A DNA stretch of 34,306 bases from Clostridium sp. N3C (GTDB taxonomy: Bacteria; Bacillota; Clostridia; Clostridiales; Clostridiaceae): NCBI RefSeq assembly GCF_900095445.1, contig NZ_FMJL01000026.1, positions 1 to 34,306 of the forward strand. Direction: 5' to 3'. How positions within the stretch are numbered: position 1 is the stretch's first letter; each line of letters begins with the position of its first letter. Under the pieces are notes generated by a model. That model did not search any database. It was given only the letters and a program-made list of their open reading frames with translations, and was not told the origin of the DNA. The position numbers and the translations under genes were made by a program. Shown one piece after another: positions 7,774 through 15,531 of this stretch.

Positions 7774-8871
7774 TTATACAATTGTAATTTCAGTTTCTTT
7801 GTCAAAGATATGAATTTTGTTTGTATCTAAAGCAACCTTTAACTTATCTCCAGCTTTGCATTTTGAAGTTCCATTTACTCTTGCAATCATGTTTGCCTTA
7901 CCCTTTGCAAGATAAATGTAAGTTTCAGCACCCATTAATTCAGTTACTTCAACAGTAGCTTCAATTACTGCAGATTCATTTCCTACTGCTTCATCTATAT
8001 TTTCTGGTCTGATACCCATTATTATATCTTTTCCAACATATCCTTTTTCCTTTAATACAACAGCCTTATCTTCTGGAAGAACTATTGTATCATCTCCAAA
8101 TACAACAGCTACCTTTCCGTTGTTTTCTACAAGCTTAGCATCTATGAAGTTCATCTGTGGGCTTCCGATGAAACCTGCAACGAAAATATTTGCTGGATGA
8201 TCGTAAATGTGTTGTGGAGTATCAACTTGCTGGATTAATCCATCCTTCATAACAACGATTCTTGAACCCATTGTCATAGCTTCTGTCTGGTCGTGAGTTA
8301 CATATATAAATGTAGTCTGTAATCTCTTATGAAGCTTTGAAATTTCAGTTCTCATTTGAACTCTTAACTTAGCATCAAGGTTGGACAAAGGTTCGTCCAT
8401 CAAGAATACCTTTGGTTCTCTAACTATAGCTCTTCCTAAAGCAACTCTTTGTCTCTGTCCACCGGAAAGAGCCTTTGGCTTTCTATCCAATAAATGTTCT
8501 ATATCAAGTATTCTAGCTGCTTCCTTAACTTTCTTATCTATTTCTTCCTTTGGAACTTTTCTTAACTTTAATCCAAAAGCCATGTTTTCATATACGCTCA
8601 TATGAGGATAAAGTGCATAGCTCTGGAAAACCATTGCGATATCTCTATCCTTTGGAGATACATCATTTACAAGTCTGTCACCTATGTAAAGCTCACCCTG
8701 TGATATGTCTTCCAAACCAGCGATCATTCTTAATGTAGTTGACTTACCACATCCAGATGGTCCAACGAATATTACGAATTCCTTATCTTCAATTTCAAGG
8801 TTAAAATCCTTTACAGCGGTAACATTACCAGGATATATTTTGTAAATATGTCTTAATGATAAACTTGCCAT
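7774..8871 (-). CDS. Sugar-type ABC transporter ATPase (UgpC/MsmX family), orphan
   Basis: 365 residues, full length for the carbohydrate-importer (CUT1) ATPase family. Walker A GPSGCGKST (37-45), Q-loop at FQSYALYPHMSVYENMAF, signature LSGGQ (135-139), Walker B FLMDEP (156-161) and H-loop H193 are intact. The last ~130 residues are a TOBE-like regulatory domain. MsmX of Bacillus subtilis serves several sugar importers from a separate locus. Here too there is no permease or binding protein within the neighbouring genes, so a shared energising subunit is the likely role. GGGGGG lies about seven bases before the ATG. The gene is flanked by terminators and stands alone. Confidence 0.9.
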   Translation of the reverse strand: MASLSLRHIYKIYPGNVTAVKDFNLEIEDKEFVIFVGPSGCGKSTTLRMIAGLEDISQGELYIGDRLVNDVSPKDRDIAMVFQSYALYPHMSVYENMAFGLKLRKVPKEEIDKKVKEAARILDIEHLLDRKPKALSGGQRQRVALGRAIVREPKVFLMDEPLSNLDAKLRVQMRTEISKLHKRLQTTFIYVTHDQTEAMTMGSRIVVMKDGLIQQVDTPQHIYDHPANIFVAGFIGSPQMNFIDAKLVENNGKVAVVFGDDTIVLPEDKAVVLKEKGYVGKDIIMGIRPENIDEAVGNESAVIEATVEVTELMGAETYIYLAKGKANMIARVNGTSKCKAGDKLKVALDTNKIHIFDKETEITIV

Positions 8872-8965
8872 TTAATTTCCCCCCAGGAATATTTTTTATT
8901 ACATTAACTATTTTAATCCTTTACATAAAAATAATCTATCAGCAAAATCTCCAAATATAAAATAA

Positions 8966-9895
8966 TTATTTTGTACAAAAATCCAAACCCTGATACCATT
9001 GATTTTCTATTAGCTTTTTATCAATAGCATTAAGGACTTCCCATTTTTTTAGGCTCCACATAGGCCCAATTAATAAATCCCTTGGCGCATCCCCTGTTAG
9101 TCTATGTATAACTATATCCTCCCTTAAAAGCTTAATCGCCTCACATACTACATCCACATACTCCTCCATAGTCATAAAGGATAAACGTCCTAATTCATAA
9201 AGCTTTTTTAAAGGAGTGTTCTCCATAAGATGTAATAGATGAATTTTTATACCCTGTATATCCTTATTGGAAAGATATCTAATGGTGTTAAGCATATCAT
9301 CTCTATTTTCTTCTGGCAATCCAAAGATGGTATGCACCACTACATCCAATCCTGCTTGACGTAAATCAGAAAGGGCCCTTTCAAAAACCTCTAGCTTATA
9401 ACCTCGATTTATAATCTTAGCCACTCTGTCATTTGACGTTTGAAGACCTAATTCTATCCATACATATAACCTTTCATTAAATTCCTTTAATAAGTCTATT
9501 ATTTCCGGTGATAGACAGTCTGGACGTGTTGCTATAGCAAGAGCAACCACTCCCTCTTGACTTACAGCCTCTTCATACTTTCTTCTTAATAGTTCTACAT
9601 CCCCGTACGTATTCGTATAGGCCTGAAAGTATGCAATATACTTTCCAGACTGCCATTTCTTACTCATCATTGCTTTAATATCTTCGAATTGCTTAGTTAT
9701 AGAAAAATCTCTGCAACCGGCAAAATCTCCTGACCCCCGTTCACTGCAAAAAATACATCCTCCAGAGCTAATGGTTCCATCTCTATTAGGACATGAAAAA
9801 CCGGCGTCTAAGGAAACCTTAAACACCTTCTCTCCAAATTTATTTCTTAAAAAATAGTTTAAACTGTTATATGGCTTCTGTCCCCAGTATTTCAT
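8966..9895 (-). CDS. TIGR01212-type radical SAM protein (YtqA/YhcC family)
   Basis: 309 residues starting with MKYWGQKPYNSLNYFLRNKF, a typical opening of this family. The cluster ligands are C35, C47 and C50 (CPNRDGT...GGCIFC, spacing CX11CX2C rather than the classical CX3CX2C), shared with the Elp3-like radical SAM group. The central YIAYFQAYTNTYGD, ATRPDCL and VWIELGLQTSND segments match the SAM barrel. YhcC/YtqA proteins are widespread, but their substrate is not firmly established; an RNA or tRNA-modification role is a reasonable guess. ATG with AAAGGAAC upstream. No co-transcribed gene is evident. Confidence 0.88.
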   Translation of the reverse strand: MKYWGQKPYNSLNYFLRNKFGEKVFKVSLDAGFSCPNRDGTISSGGCIFCSERGSGDFAGCRDFSITKQFEDIKAMMSKKWQSGKYIAYFQAYTNTYGDVELLRRKYEEAVSQEGVVALAIATRPDCLSPEIIDLLKEFNERLYVWIELGLQTSNDRVAKIINRGYKLEVFERALSDLRQAGLDVVVHTIFGLPEENRDDMLNTIRYLSNKDIQGIKIHLLHLMENTPLKKLYELGRLSFMTMEEYVDVVCEAIKLLREDIVIHRLTGDAPRDLLIGPMWSLKKWEVLNAIDKKLIENQWYQGLDFCTK

Positions 9896-9994
9896 TTAAA
9901 AAGTTCCTTTCTAGAATATAATGAGTGATAAGCTTTTCCCTTACACCCAAAACCTTAACTTATCCTTCATATATTTTATCACAGCTAACTAAGA

Positions 9995-11113
9995 TTACAA
10001 TTTTTTGACCTTAAATTTCTTTAAATCTAGCTGCCATTTTCCTAGGAGATCCACCACATCCTTCCCAGTACCTTCCTTCTCCTTAACCTCAAAATTTAAA
10101 GCTTCTTTGTTGAAGGAGGAAAATGCAAGATCTACCTTATCTATTGGGAACTTTTCTTCAAACTTAAAATCAACTAGTTCTCCACTTTCTACATCGTAAA
10201 CTCTTAAAGTAGTACCTTTACCTGCTATCTTATACTGAGCCATAATAACCTTTTCTTCTAAGGAAAAGGCAATGTTTTCAATGGTTGTATTATCCAAAAT
10301 ATCTAAGGAGTTGATTTCTTTTCCTATAGGCGGTTCTTTTATTATTAGGCTGGAGCCACCTCCGCTCCCACCGTTACCACCACCACCGTTACTAACGGAT
10401 CCGCTATCAGTACCGGCACCACCACCGCTACCTTGCATGGTACCTGTAGAATCTATTTTAATTATACCTAGATAGATGTTTTTATCGTCCTTAGTGGTGA
10501 CAGCTATTCTTTCTCCATTGTAACTAAATAAAATCATACCAAAGCTACTTCTTGGTACTGGAACCTTATTGATCATAGCTACATCATCTTTTGGAAAGGC
10601 ATAGTAGGGTATACCGGACATATCTACTACTAAATTGCTCTTTACATTATTTTTATCCTTTAATCGTATGCCTTCCCCTTCTAAAAAAGCCTCTTTTTCT
10701 GTGTCTGTACTTATTTCTGTTATCTTATATTCATTATCCTTAAGCTCAATTTTAATATTATAGTTATCTAATACAGATATAACTTTATTTGAAGCTCCCC
10801 TTACTAACTTTACCTTGAATACTGCACTTCTTCCAACTTCATTAACTTCATCAATTTTAAATCCTAATATTTTTACATCTGTAGCATAAGGTTCTATACC
10901 CTTTTCACTTAACTCCTTTGAATATAGATCCTTAGCCCTTTGAACATCTCCGTTATACAAGTATCCCATATAAGAATTTAATATATTTGTAGCAATATTT
11001 ATATCGAACCTTTCCTTGCTTTCCTGTGTTTGCTCATTACTTTTTGCGCCTTTGCAACTTGTTAAATTAACCATAATAATTACGGCCATTATAGTCATGA
11101 AAATTCGTTTCAA
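9995..11113 (-). CDS. Putative lipoprotein with a glycine-rich linker
   Basis: 372 residues. A signal peptide (MKRIFMTIMAVIIMVNLTSC) ends in a lipobox with C20 as the lipidated cysteine, so the protein is anchored outside the membrane. Residues 36-140 look like an NTF2/Cys-stripped domain often found in clostridial lipoproteins. Residues 228-255 are almost only Gly and Ser with a few Asn, Thr and Asp. A second beta-rich part (about 255-372) follows. The start is TTG at 11111-11113, seven bases after GGGGAGG. The stretch coding the Gly run is locally far richer in G and C than the surrounding DNA. I cannot assign a function. Confidence 0.75.
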   Translation of the reverse strand: MKRIFMTIMAVIIMVNLTSCKGAKSNEQTQESKERFDINIATNILNSYMGYLYNGDVQRAKDLYSKELSEKGIEPYATDVKILGFKIDEVNEVGRSAVFKVKLVRGASNKVISVLDNYNIKIELKDNEYKITEISTDTEKEAFLEGEGIRLKDKNNVKSNLVVDMSGIPYYAFPKDDVAMINKVPVPRSSFGMILFSYNGERIAVTTKDDKNIYLGIIKIDSTGTMQGSGGGAGTDSGSVSNGGGGNGGSGGGSSLIIKEPPIGKEINSLDILDNTTIENIAFSLEEKVIMAQYKIAGKGTTLRVYDVESGELVDFKFEEKFPIDKVDLAFSSFNKEALNFEVKEKEGTGKDVVDLLGKWQLDLKKFKVKKL

Positions 11114-11140
11114 GCTAATACCTCCCCTTTAGCTAGTAGA

Positions 11141-11169
11141 CTTTTACCTACCTTACCTTGAATAGTCAA
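11141..11169 (-). promoter_or_regulatory. Probable promoter of the lipoprotein gene, with a palindrome at -35
   Basis: TTGACT (11164-11169) and TAAAAG (11141-11146) on the minus strand are 17 bases apart, about 30 bases before the start codon. A 7-bp inverted repeat (GAATAGT 11160-11166, ACTATTC 11172-11178) overlaps the -35 box and could be an operator. Confidence 0.4.
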
Positions 11170-11299
11170 GAACTATTCTTATTTTTTCACAAAAGATAAA
11201 AATAATTTATAATTTTATCTTTTATTTATCTATTAAACTAATTAATTTACTAATTCACTAATATATTTAGTACAGGAGTATTTTCAAGGAGGATCAGGA

Positions 11300-12421
11300 T
11301 TGAAAAAAAATCTATCTGCAGTTTTTCAAGTGGCAGCGGTATTTATCGGTACTATTGTAGGTGCTGGTCTAGCATCTGGTAAAGAAATAACTCAATTCTT
11401 TACAACCTATGGATACAAAAGCTTTGTAGGAATCATCCTCTGCGGAATCATATACATAGGTGTAAGCAAAATGTTTATAGAAATATCAACTAAATATAAA
11501 TTAGAATCCTATAATGAATTAATTAACCTTATCAGTCCAGGCTTCTTAGGCAAATTGACTGATCTCTTTACTAGTTTCTTTCTTTTAAGCGGTGCTGCAA
11601 TTATCTTAGCCGGTAGCGGCGCCTTGCTAAATCAATACTTTGGAATCTCTAAATGGGTTGGTATAGCCCTAATGGCTTCCTTAGCTTTTATTATATTAAT
11701 GAGAGATACTAATGGTCTAATAGAAGTGAATTCTATAATAGTACCAAGCTTAATTTTTGTAATTACTAGTATTTTTGTATTATATGTAGTATTCTCCAAA
11801 GACCTTATTAGCTACGAACATATTAAATCCATACCCTATTCAAAAAAACATTGGTTTTTATCTACTATTTTATATGCAGGATTTAATTTACTGAGCTGTT
11901 CTGGTGTGCTAGTACCTTTATCAAAGGAGATAAATCACAATAAAACTTTGATATGGGGCGTATCTATTGGAGCCTTTGGATTAACTCTACTATGTGCAGC
12001 TATAAACTTACTGCTTATGTTAAATGTACCCTACATATATAAATATGAAATACCACTGTTATACATAGCTCACCGTTTTGGTAGCTTTCTGCAAATTATG
12101 CTCCTTTTTATAATTTGGCTTGAAATGTTTTCTACCGTTGTATCAGATGTATACAGTGTATCCAAAATGCTTCAAAGCCTATCAGATAAAAATCGCTCTC
12201 ATGGCGGTAATTACTTCAAAAGTTCTTTACTAACTAAGTTTTTAAATTATATTACATACAAGAAATCTGTAGCTTTAATATTGCTAATAGCACTGCCTAT
12301 ATCTCAAGTTGGTTTTTCCAACTTAATAAAGGTACTCTATCCTTTCTTTGGAGTTATAAGCACAGTTTTTATAATCCAATGCACAATATTTTATGTTAAT
12401 AACAAAGTATATGAGAATTGA
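11300..12421 (+). CDS. YkvI-like membrane transporter
   Basis: 373 residues with about ten hydrophobic helices and very short loops. The N-terminal VAAVFIGTIVGAGLASGKEITQFF, with the GAG(L)ASG break in the first helix, is typical of the YkvI (COG3949) family, a branch of the LeuT/APC fold; the substrate is unknown. The start is a TTG, supported by AAGGAGG seven bases upstream. The downstream radical SAM gene has a strong promoter of its own beginning at the stop codon of this gene, so the two may be transcribed both together and apart. No accessory component is adjacent. Confidence 0.8.
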   Translation: MKKNLSAVFQVAAVFIGTIVGAGLASGKEITQFFTTYGYKSFVGIILCGIIYIGVSKMFIEISTKYKLESYNELINLISPGFLGKLTDLFTSFFLLSGAAIILAGSGALLNQYFGISKWVGIALMASLAFIILMRDTNGLIEVNSIIVPSLIFVITSIFVLYVVFSKDLISYEHIKSIPYSKKHWFLSTILYAGFNLLSCSGVLVPLSKEINHNKTLIWGVSIGAFGLTLLCAAINLLLMLNVPYIYKYEIPLLYIAHRFGSFLQIMLLFIIWLEMFSTVVSDVYSVSKMLQSLSDKNRSHGGNYFKSSLLTKFLNYITYKKSVALILLIALPISQVGFSNLIKVLYPFFGVISTVFIIQCTIFYVNNKVYEN

Positions 12422-12446
12422 TAAGACAATTAATCACCTGTATAAT
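12418..12446 (+). promoter_or_regulatory. Promoter of the PflX-like gene
   Basis: TTGATA (12418-12423), a 17-base spacer and a perfect TATAAT (12441-12446). Transcription would start near 12453, leaving a leader of about ten bases before the first ATG at 12462. Confidence 0.65.
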
Positions 12447-12462
12447 AGGTTAGGGTGATTAA
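12430..12462 (+). promoter_or_regulatory. Inverted repeat bracketing the -10 box, candidate operator
   Basis: TTAATCACC (12430-12438) and GGTGATTAA (12454-12462) form a perfect 9-bp inverted repeat with a 15-base gap. The gap holds the -10 box, and the right arm covers the ribosome binding site and the first A of the ATG. A repressor here would block transcription. As RNA it could form only in read-through transcripts from the upstream gene and would then hide the ribosome binding site. Confidence 0.5.
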
Positions 12463-13364
12463 TGATGATGAAACTTTTAGAAAACTGTAATTTATGTCCT
12501 AGAAAATGCGGTGTAAATAGATTAAAAGGTGAGCTTGGCTTTTGCAAGGCTGATGAGAAAGTTAAGCTTGCAAGAGCTGCCCTTCATCACTGGGAGGAAC
12601 CTTGTATCTCAGGAAGTGACGGCTCAGGCACAGTGTTTTTTTCAAACTGTAATCTTAAATGTGTTTTTTGCCAAAATAGTGATATAAGTCAATGTAGCCT
12701 AGGAAAGGAAGTTTCTATAGAAAGGCTATCGGATATATTTTTAGAGTTACAAGATAAGAATGCTTTAAATATAAATCTAGTAACCCCTACTCACTATGTT
12801 CCACAAATAATTGAAGCTATAAAGCTTGCCAAGGCTAATGGTTTGACCCTCCCTATTCTTTATAATTCTAGTGGCTATGAAAATGTTGAAACTATTAAGC
12901 TATTAAATGGTTACATAGACGTTTATTTGCCGGATTTAAAATACTTTAACAGCAAGTATTCTTCAAAGTACTCTAACGCCCCTGATTATTTTCAATACGC
13001 TTCAGAATCTATTAAAGAGATGCTAGATCAAGTAGGCGATGCTGTCTTTGATGAAAATGGCATTATAAAGAAAGGTGTTATAATTAGGCATATGATGTTG
13101 CCGGGCTTACTTTTCGATTCAAAGAAAATAATAGACTACATTTATAATAATTTTGGACATAGGGTATATATAAGCATAATGAATCAATATACTCCTAATT
13201 TTAAAAGCTCTAAGTACCCTGAAATCAATAAACCTCTTTTGCCTGCTCACTATGACGCCCTAATTGACTATGCCTTAGAGCTAGGAGTTAAGAATGGCTT
13301 TATACAAGAGGAAGGAACTGCTTCTAAAGTTTTCATACCAGATTTTAATTTAGAAGGAGTATAA
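12462..13364 (+). CDS. PflX-like radical SAM protein (PFL-activase related)
   Basis: About 300 residues. The radical SAM CX3CX2C motif is CNLKCVFC (C63, C67, C70). It is preceded by an N-terminal cysteine-rich part (C9, C12, C16, C28), the arrangement seen in the COG1313/PflX group, which is related to pyruvate formate-lyase activase but of unproven function. Conserved LPDLKYF and GVIIRHMMLPG segments support this. Three ATG codons stand in a row (12462, 12465, 12468). AGGGTGATT is better spaced for the second or third, so the true N-terminus may be one or two residues shorter. No glycyl-radical enzyme gene lies nearby to name a target. Confidence 0.85.
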   Translation: MMMKLLENCNLCPRKCGVNRLKGELGFCKADEKVKLARAALHHWEEPCISGSDGSGTVFFSNCNLKCVFCQNSDISQCSLGKEVSIERLSDIFLELQDKNALNINLVTPTHYVPQIIEAIKLAKANGLTLPILYNSSGYENVETIKLLNGYIDVYLPDLKYFNSKYSSKYSNAPDYFQYASESIKEMLDQVGDAVFDENGIIKKGVIIRHMMLPGLLFDSKKIIDYIYNNFGHRVYISIMNQYTPNFKSSKYPEINKPLLPAHYDALIDYALELGVKNGFIQEEGTASKVFIPDFNLEGV

Positions 13365-13411
13365 AAAATAAAAAAAGCAGATTCCTTGGCTTTAAAGGAA
13401 TCTGCTTTTTT
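13365..13411. terminator. Bidirectional rho-independent terminator
   Basis: A perfect 17-bp stem (13371-13387 with 13395-13411) and 7-nt loop, with T6 at the end on the plus strand and A-rich sequence on the other side. It lies between the convergent PflX-like and chemoreceptor genes and serves both. Confidence 0.92.
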
Positions 13412-13449
13412 AATTTATGGAAGATTGTATCTAAAGGAAACTTGTGCTT

Positions 13450-15249
13450 TTATACCTTATATTTACTCAAGCTCTTTTCAAAGTCTTCTGTAATTTGTTT
13501 AAAGTCTTTTATATTGTTCATGAGTTTTTCTATTTCATTTGTATAACTTGCTACGCTAGCACTTACTTCTTGAGAAGAAGCAGAGTTTTCTTCGGCTATA
13601 GCCGCCAAAGATTCTATATTTTCGTATACTTCTGTAATACTTTGTGCCTCTTTATTCAACTCTTCTATTGTAAGTTCGATAGAAGCAGCTACTGCTTTTA
13701 TAGCTTCGTTTGCTTCAAAGCTTATGCCTCTTACATTTTCTAAACTCCTTGTTTCTGTTTGCAGAATATCATACTGAGTTTCTATACTATCTACTAACTC
13801 ATTTATATCACTAACAAACAAGGCCAAGTTAGAGTTTATATCCTCTACTGCTTCTTTGGACTGTTCTGCAAGTTTTCTTATAGATTCTGCTACTACTGCG
13901 AATCCTCTTCCATGTTCTCCTGCTCTAGCAGCTTCTATAGATGCATTTAAAGCTAATAAATTAGTTTGCTCTGCTATGCTGGAAACTATAGATACTATTC
14001 CAGTAATATCTTTTACTTTACCCTCAAGATTTAAACCTAGGTCTTTAACTTGCTGGAAGCTCTTTAAAGTACCTAATATATTATTACTTGCGTTCTCTAC
14101 ATTTTCATAGGAGTTGTTAATCTTCTTCATAGCCTCTTCAAGCTTTTCTTCATTAGTATTCTCGTTATCAACTATATTATTTAAAGTTTGAATATCCTCA
14201 TTAAGTTCATATGCAGCTTTTCCTGTATTTTCCGCTTGAGATACTGCTCCGCTAGCTACTTGTTCCACTGCCTCTGCAATATCCTTTGATGTACGTGTCA
14301 TAGAATCAGATATTTCATTAATTTTATTTACAAAAGTATTCATTTCATCTATTACACTCTTAAAACCAATAAAATCACCGGATAAGGACTTTTTATGTTC
14401 CTTTAACAGTTTATACATATCTTCATAATCGTCCTTACTTTCAATAGCTCCATTGTAAATATATTCATTATTTATTATTCTCTTAATCTCATCAATAATT
14501 AATCTACTTGGTAAATGTAAAAGTATGCTACCAACAGTTGCTGCCACAGCTCCTCCTAAAGCACCTATCAAGGCCTTTACCACATTATCTAAGCCCATCA
14601 ATGGCACCAATAGAGCAGCAGATATTATAAAGGTAAAGATACCTGTTTTAATTGGTATGCTTTTTATAAAACCTAAGGACATTATTTTATTAAAAATAAA
14701 CTTCTTCTTAAAATAAATATCCTTTTCAAAAGTAATCATAATTTTTAAAGTAGTATCCGTTCTCTCAATTTCCTTTTGCTCAATTTTTTCATTGAAAAAT
14801 TCGCTACTTCCCTCTAATAAACCAAGGCAGTAATCAAACATACGTCTTTTTGATTGATAAGTAAAAATAGCCTGTCTAGGTGATACTGGATTAATTTCAA
14901 CCAATGGAGGCTTAGCTCCTATGAATTTTTTGGTCATAACCATATGTATATCACGAAGAGATCTCAAAAATGAAAATAAATTTTCTTGAACAAAAAATGC
15001 AGGAAAATCTTTATGGAAAGCCTTAATATTATGCTTTCCTATAGTTCTCCAAAGTTGTTTTAAGTCTGTATTTGTTGATCTAGCTATATTTGAGATTACT
15101 TTTTTAATCTCCTCATCCTCTACATTTTCTATAGGTGAAAATATCTTATGGCTGTTCCACCCTACAGCCTCCATAGCTTCATTGACTACCGAATCTCCAT
15201 ACAATGATCTACAGGTTTTCATCCATGTTGAAACAATGGTTCCTTTCAT
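13450..15249 (-). CDS. Methyl-accepting chemotaxis protein with N-terminal H-NOX heme sensor
   Basis: 599 residues. Residues 1-180 form an H-NOX (HNOB) domain. The proximal heme ligand is H102 (DIHMVMTKK) and the heme-propionate YxSxR motif is Y131-S133-R135. W9, N74 and Y140, the distal hydrogen-bonding residues of O2-binding H-NOX proteins such as that of Caldanaerobacter, are all at the same numbers, as is P115. Two hydrophobic helices (about 203-250) follow, then a cytoplasmic MCP signalling region with the conserved hairpin ([20 protein letters not shown]). It should bind O2 or NO and signal to CheA, giving aerotaxis or nitric oxide avoidance. The start is the ATG at 15247-15249, because the protein then begins MKGTIV like other H-NOX domains and GGGGGG lies seven bases upstream. 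The frame extends further upstream (to 15288) without support. Confidence 0.93.
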   Translation of the reverse strand: MKGTIVSTWMKTCRSLYGDSVVNEAMEAVGWNSHKIFSPIENVEDEEIKKVISNIARSTNTDLKQLWRTIGKHNIKAFHKDFPAFFVQENLFSFLRSLRDIHMVMTKKFIGAKPPLVEINPVSPRQAIFTYQSKRRMFDYCLGLLEGSSEFFNEKIEQKEIERTDTTLKIMITFEKDIYFKKKFIFNKIMSLGFIKSIPIKTGIFTFIISAALLVPLMGLDNVVKALIGALGGAVAATVGSILLHLPSRLIIDEIKRIINNEYIYNGAIESKDDYEDMYKLLKEHKKSLSGDFIGFKSVIDEMNTFVNKINEISDSMTRTSKDIAEAVEQVASGAVSQAENTGKAAYELNEDIQTLNNIVDNENTNEEKLEEAMKKINNSYENVENASNNILGTLKSFQQVKDLGLNLEGKVKDITGIVSIVSSIAEQTNLLALNASIEAARAGEHGRGFAVVAESIRKLAEQSKEAVEDINSNLALFVSDINELVDSIETQYDILQTETRSLENVRGISFEANEAIKAVAASIELTIEELNKEAQSITEVYENIESLAAIAEENSASSQEVSASVASYTNEIEKLMNNIKDFKQITEDFEKSLSKYKV

Positions 15250-15275
15250 AACTTTCCCCCCTCTTTTAATGTTCA

Positions 15276-15379
15276 TATAGGATTCCAACTCCTATTGATA
15301 ACTTATAAATAGTCAAAAGCCTTGGAAGATTCGACATTTTACAATAGATATAAGTTAAGATTTATAATAGAATCCTATA
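15276..15379 (-). repeat. Nested inverted repeats in the chemoreceptor leader
   Basis: An outer 10-bp pair (TATAGGATTC 15276-15285, GAATCCTATA 15370-15379) encloses an inner 9-bp pair (TAACTTATA 15299-15307, TATAAGTTA 15349-15357), with unpaired stretches of 13 and 12 bases between them on the two sides. It lies upstream of the chemoreceptor gene. It could be an RNA leader structure, a looped operator or a remnant of a miniature element. Confidence 0.45.
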
Positions 15380-15469
15380 ATATTATATAACATTTTTTTC
15401 TCTTTGTTAATGCTTGTAGTATTATATATTTTTTATTAAATACGGAAATAATGCTATAAATTAATTATA

Positions 15470-15499
15470 TTGACATCTTTTGAGGACACAAACAATAAT
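15470..15499 (+). promoter_or_regulatory. Possible promoter of the SpoIID/LytB gene
   Basis: A perfect TTGACA (15470-15475) is followed after 18 bases by AATAAT (15494-15499), 33 bases before the ATG. A sporulation sigma factor site might be expected for a SpoIID-type gene, but I do not see a clear one. Confidence 0.4.
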
Positions 15500-15531
15500 A
15501 ATATAATAACTTTTATTAAGGAGTGAGTATT

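Noticed and set aside
10272..10475. Proline-rich plus-strand frame
   Set aside because: The prolines are only the antisense of the Gly-rich linker of the lipoprotein gene.
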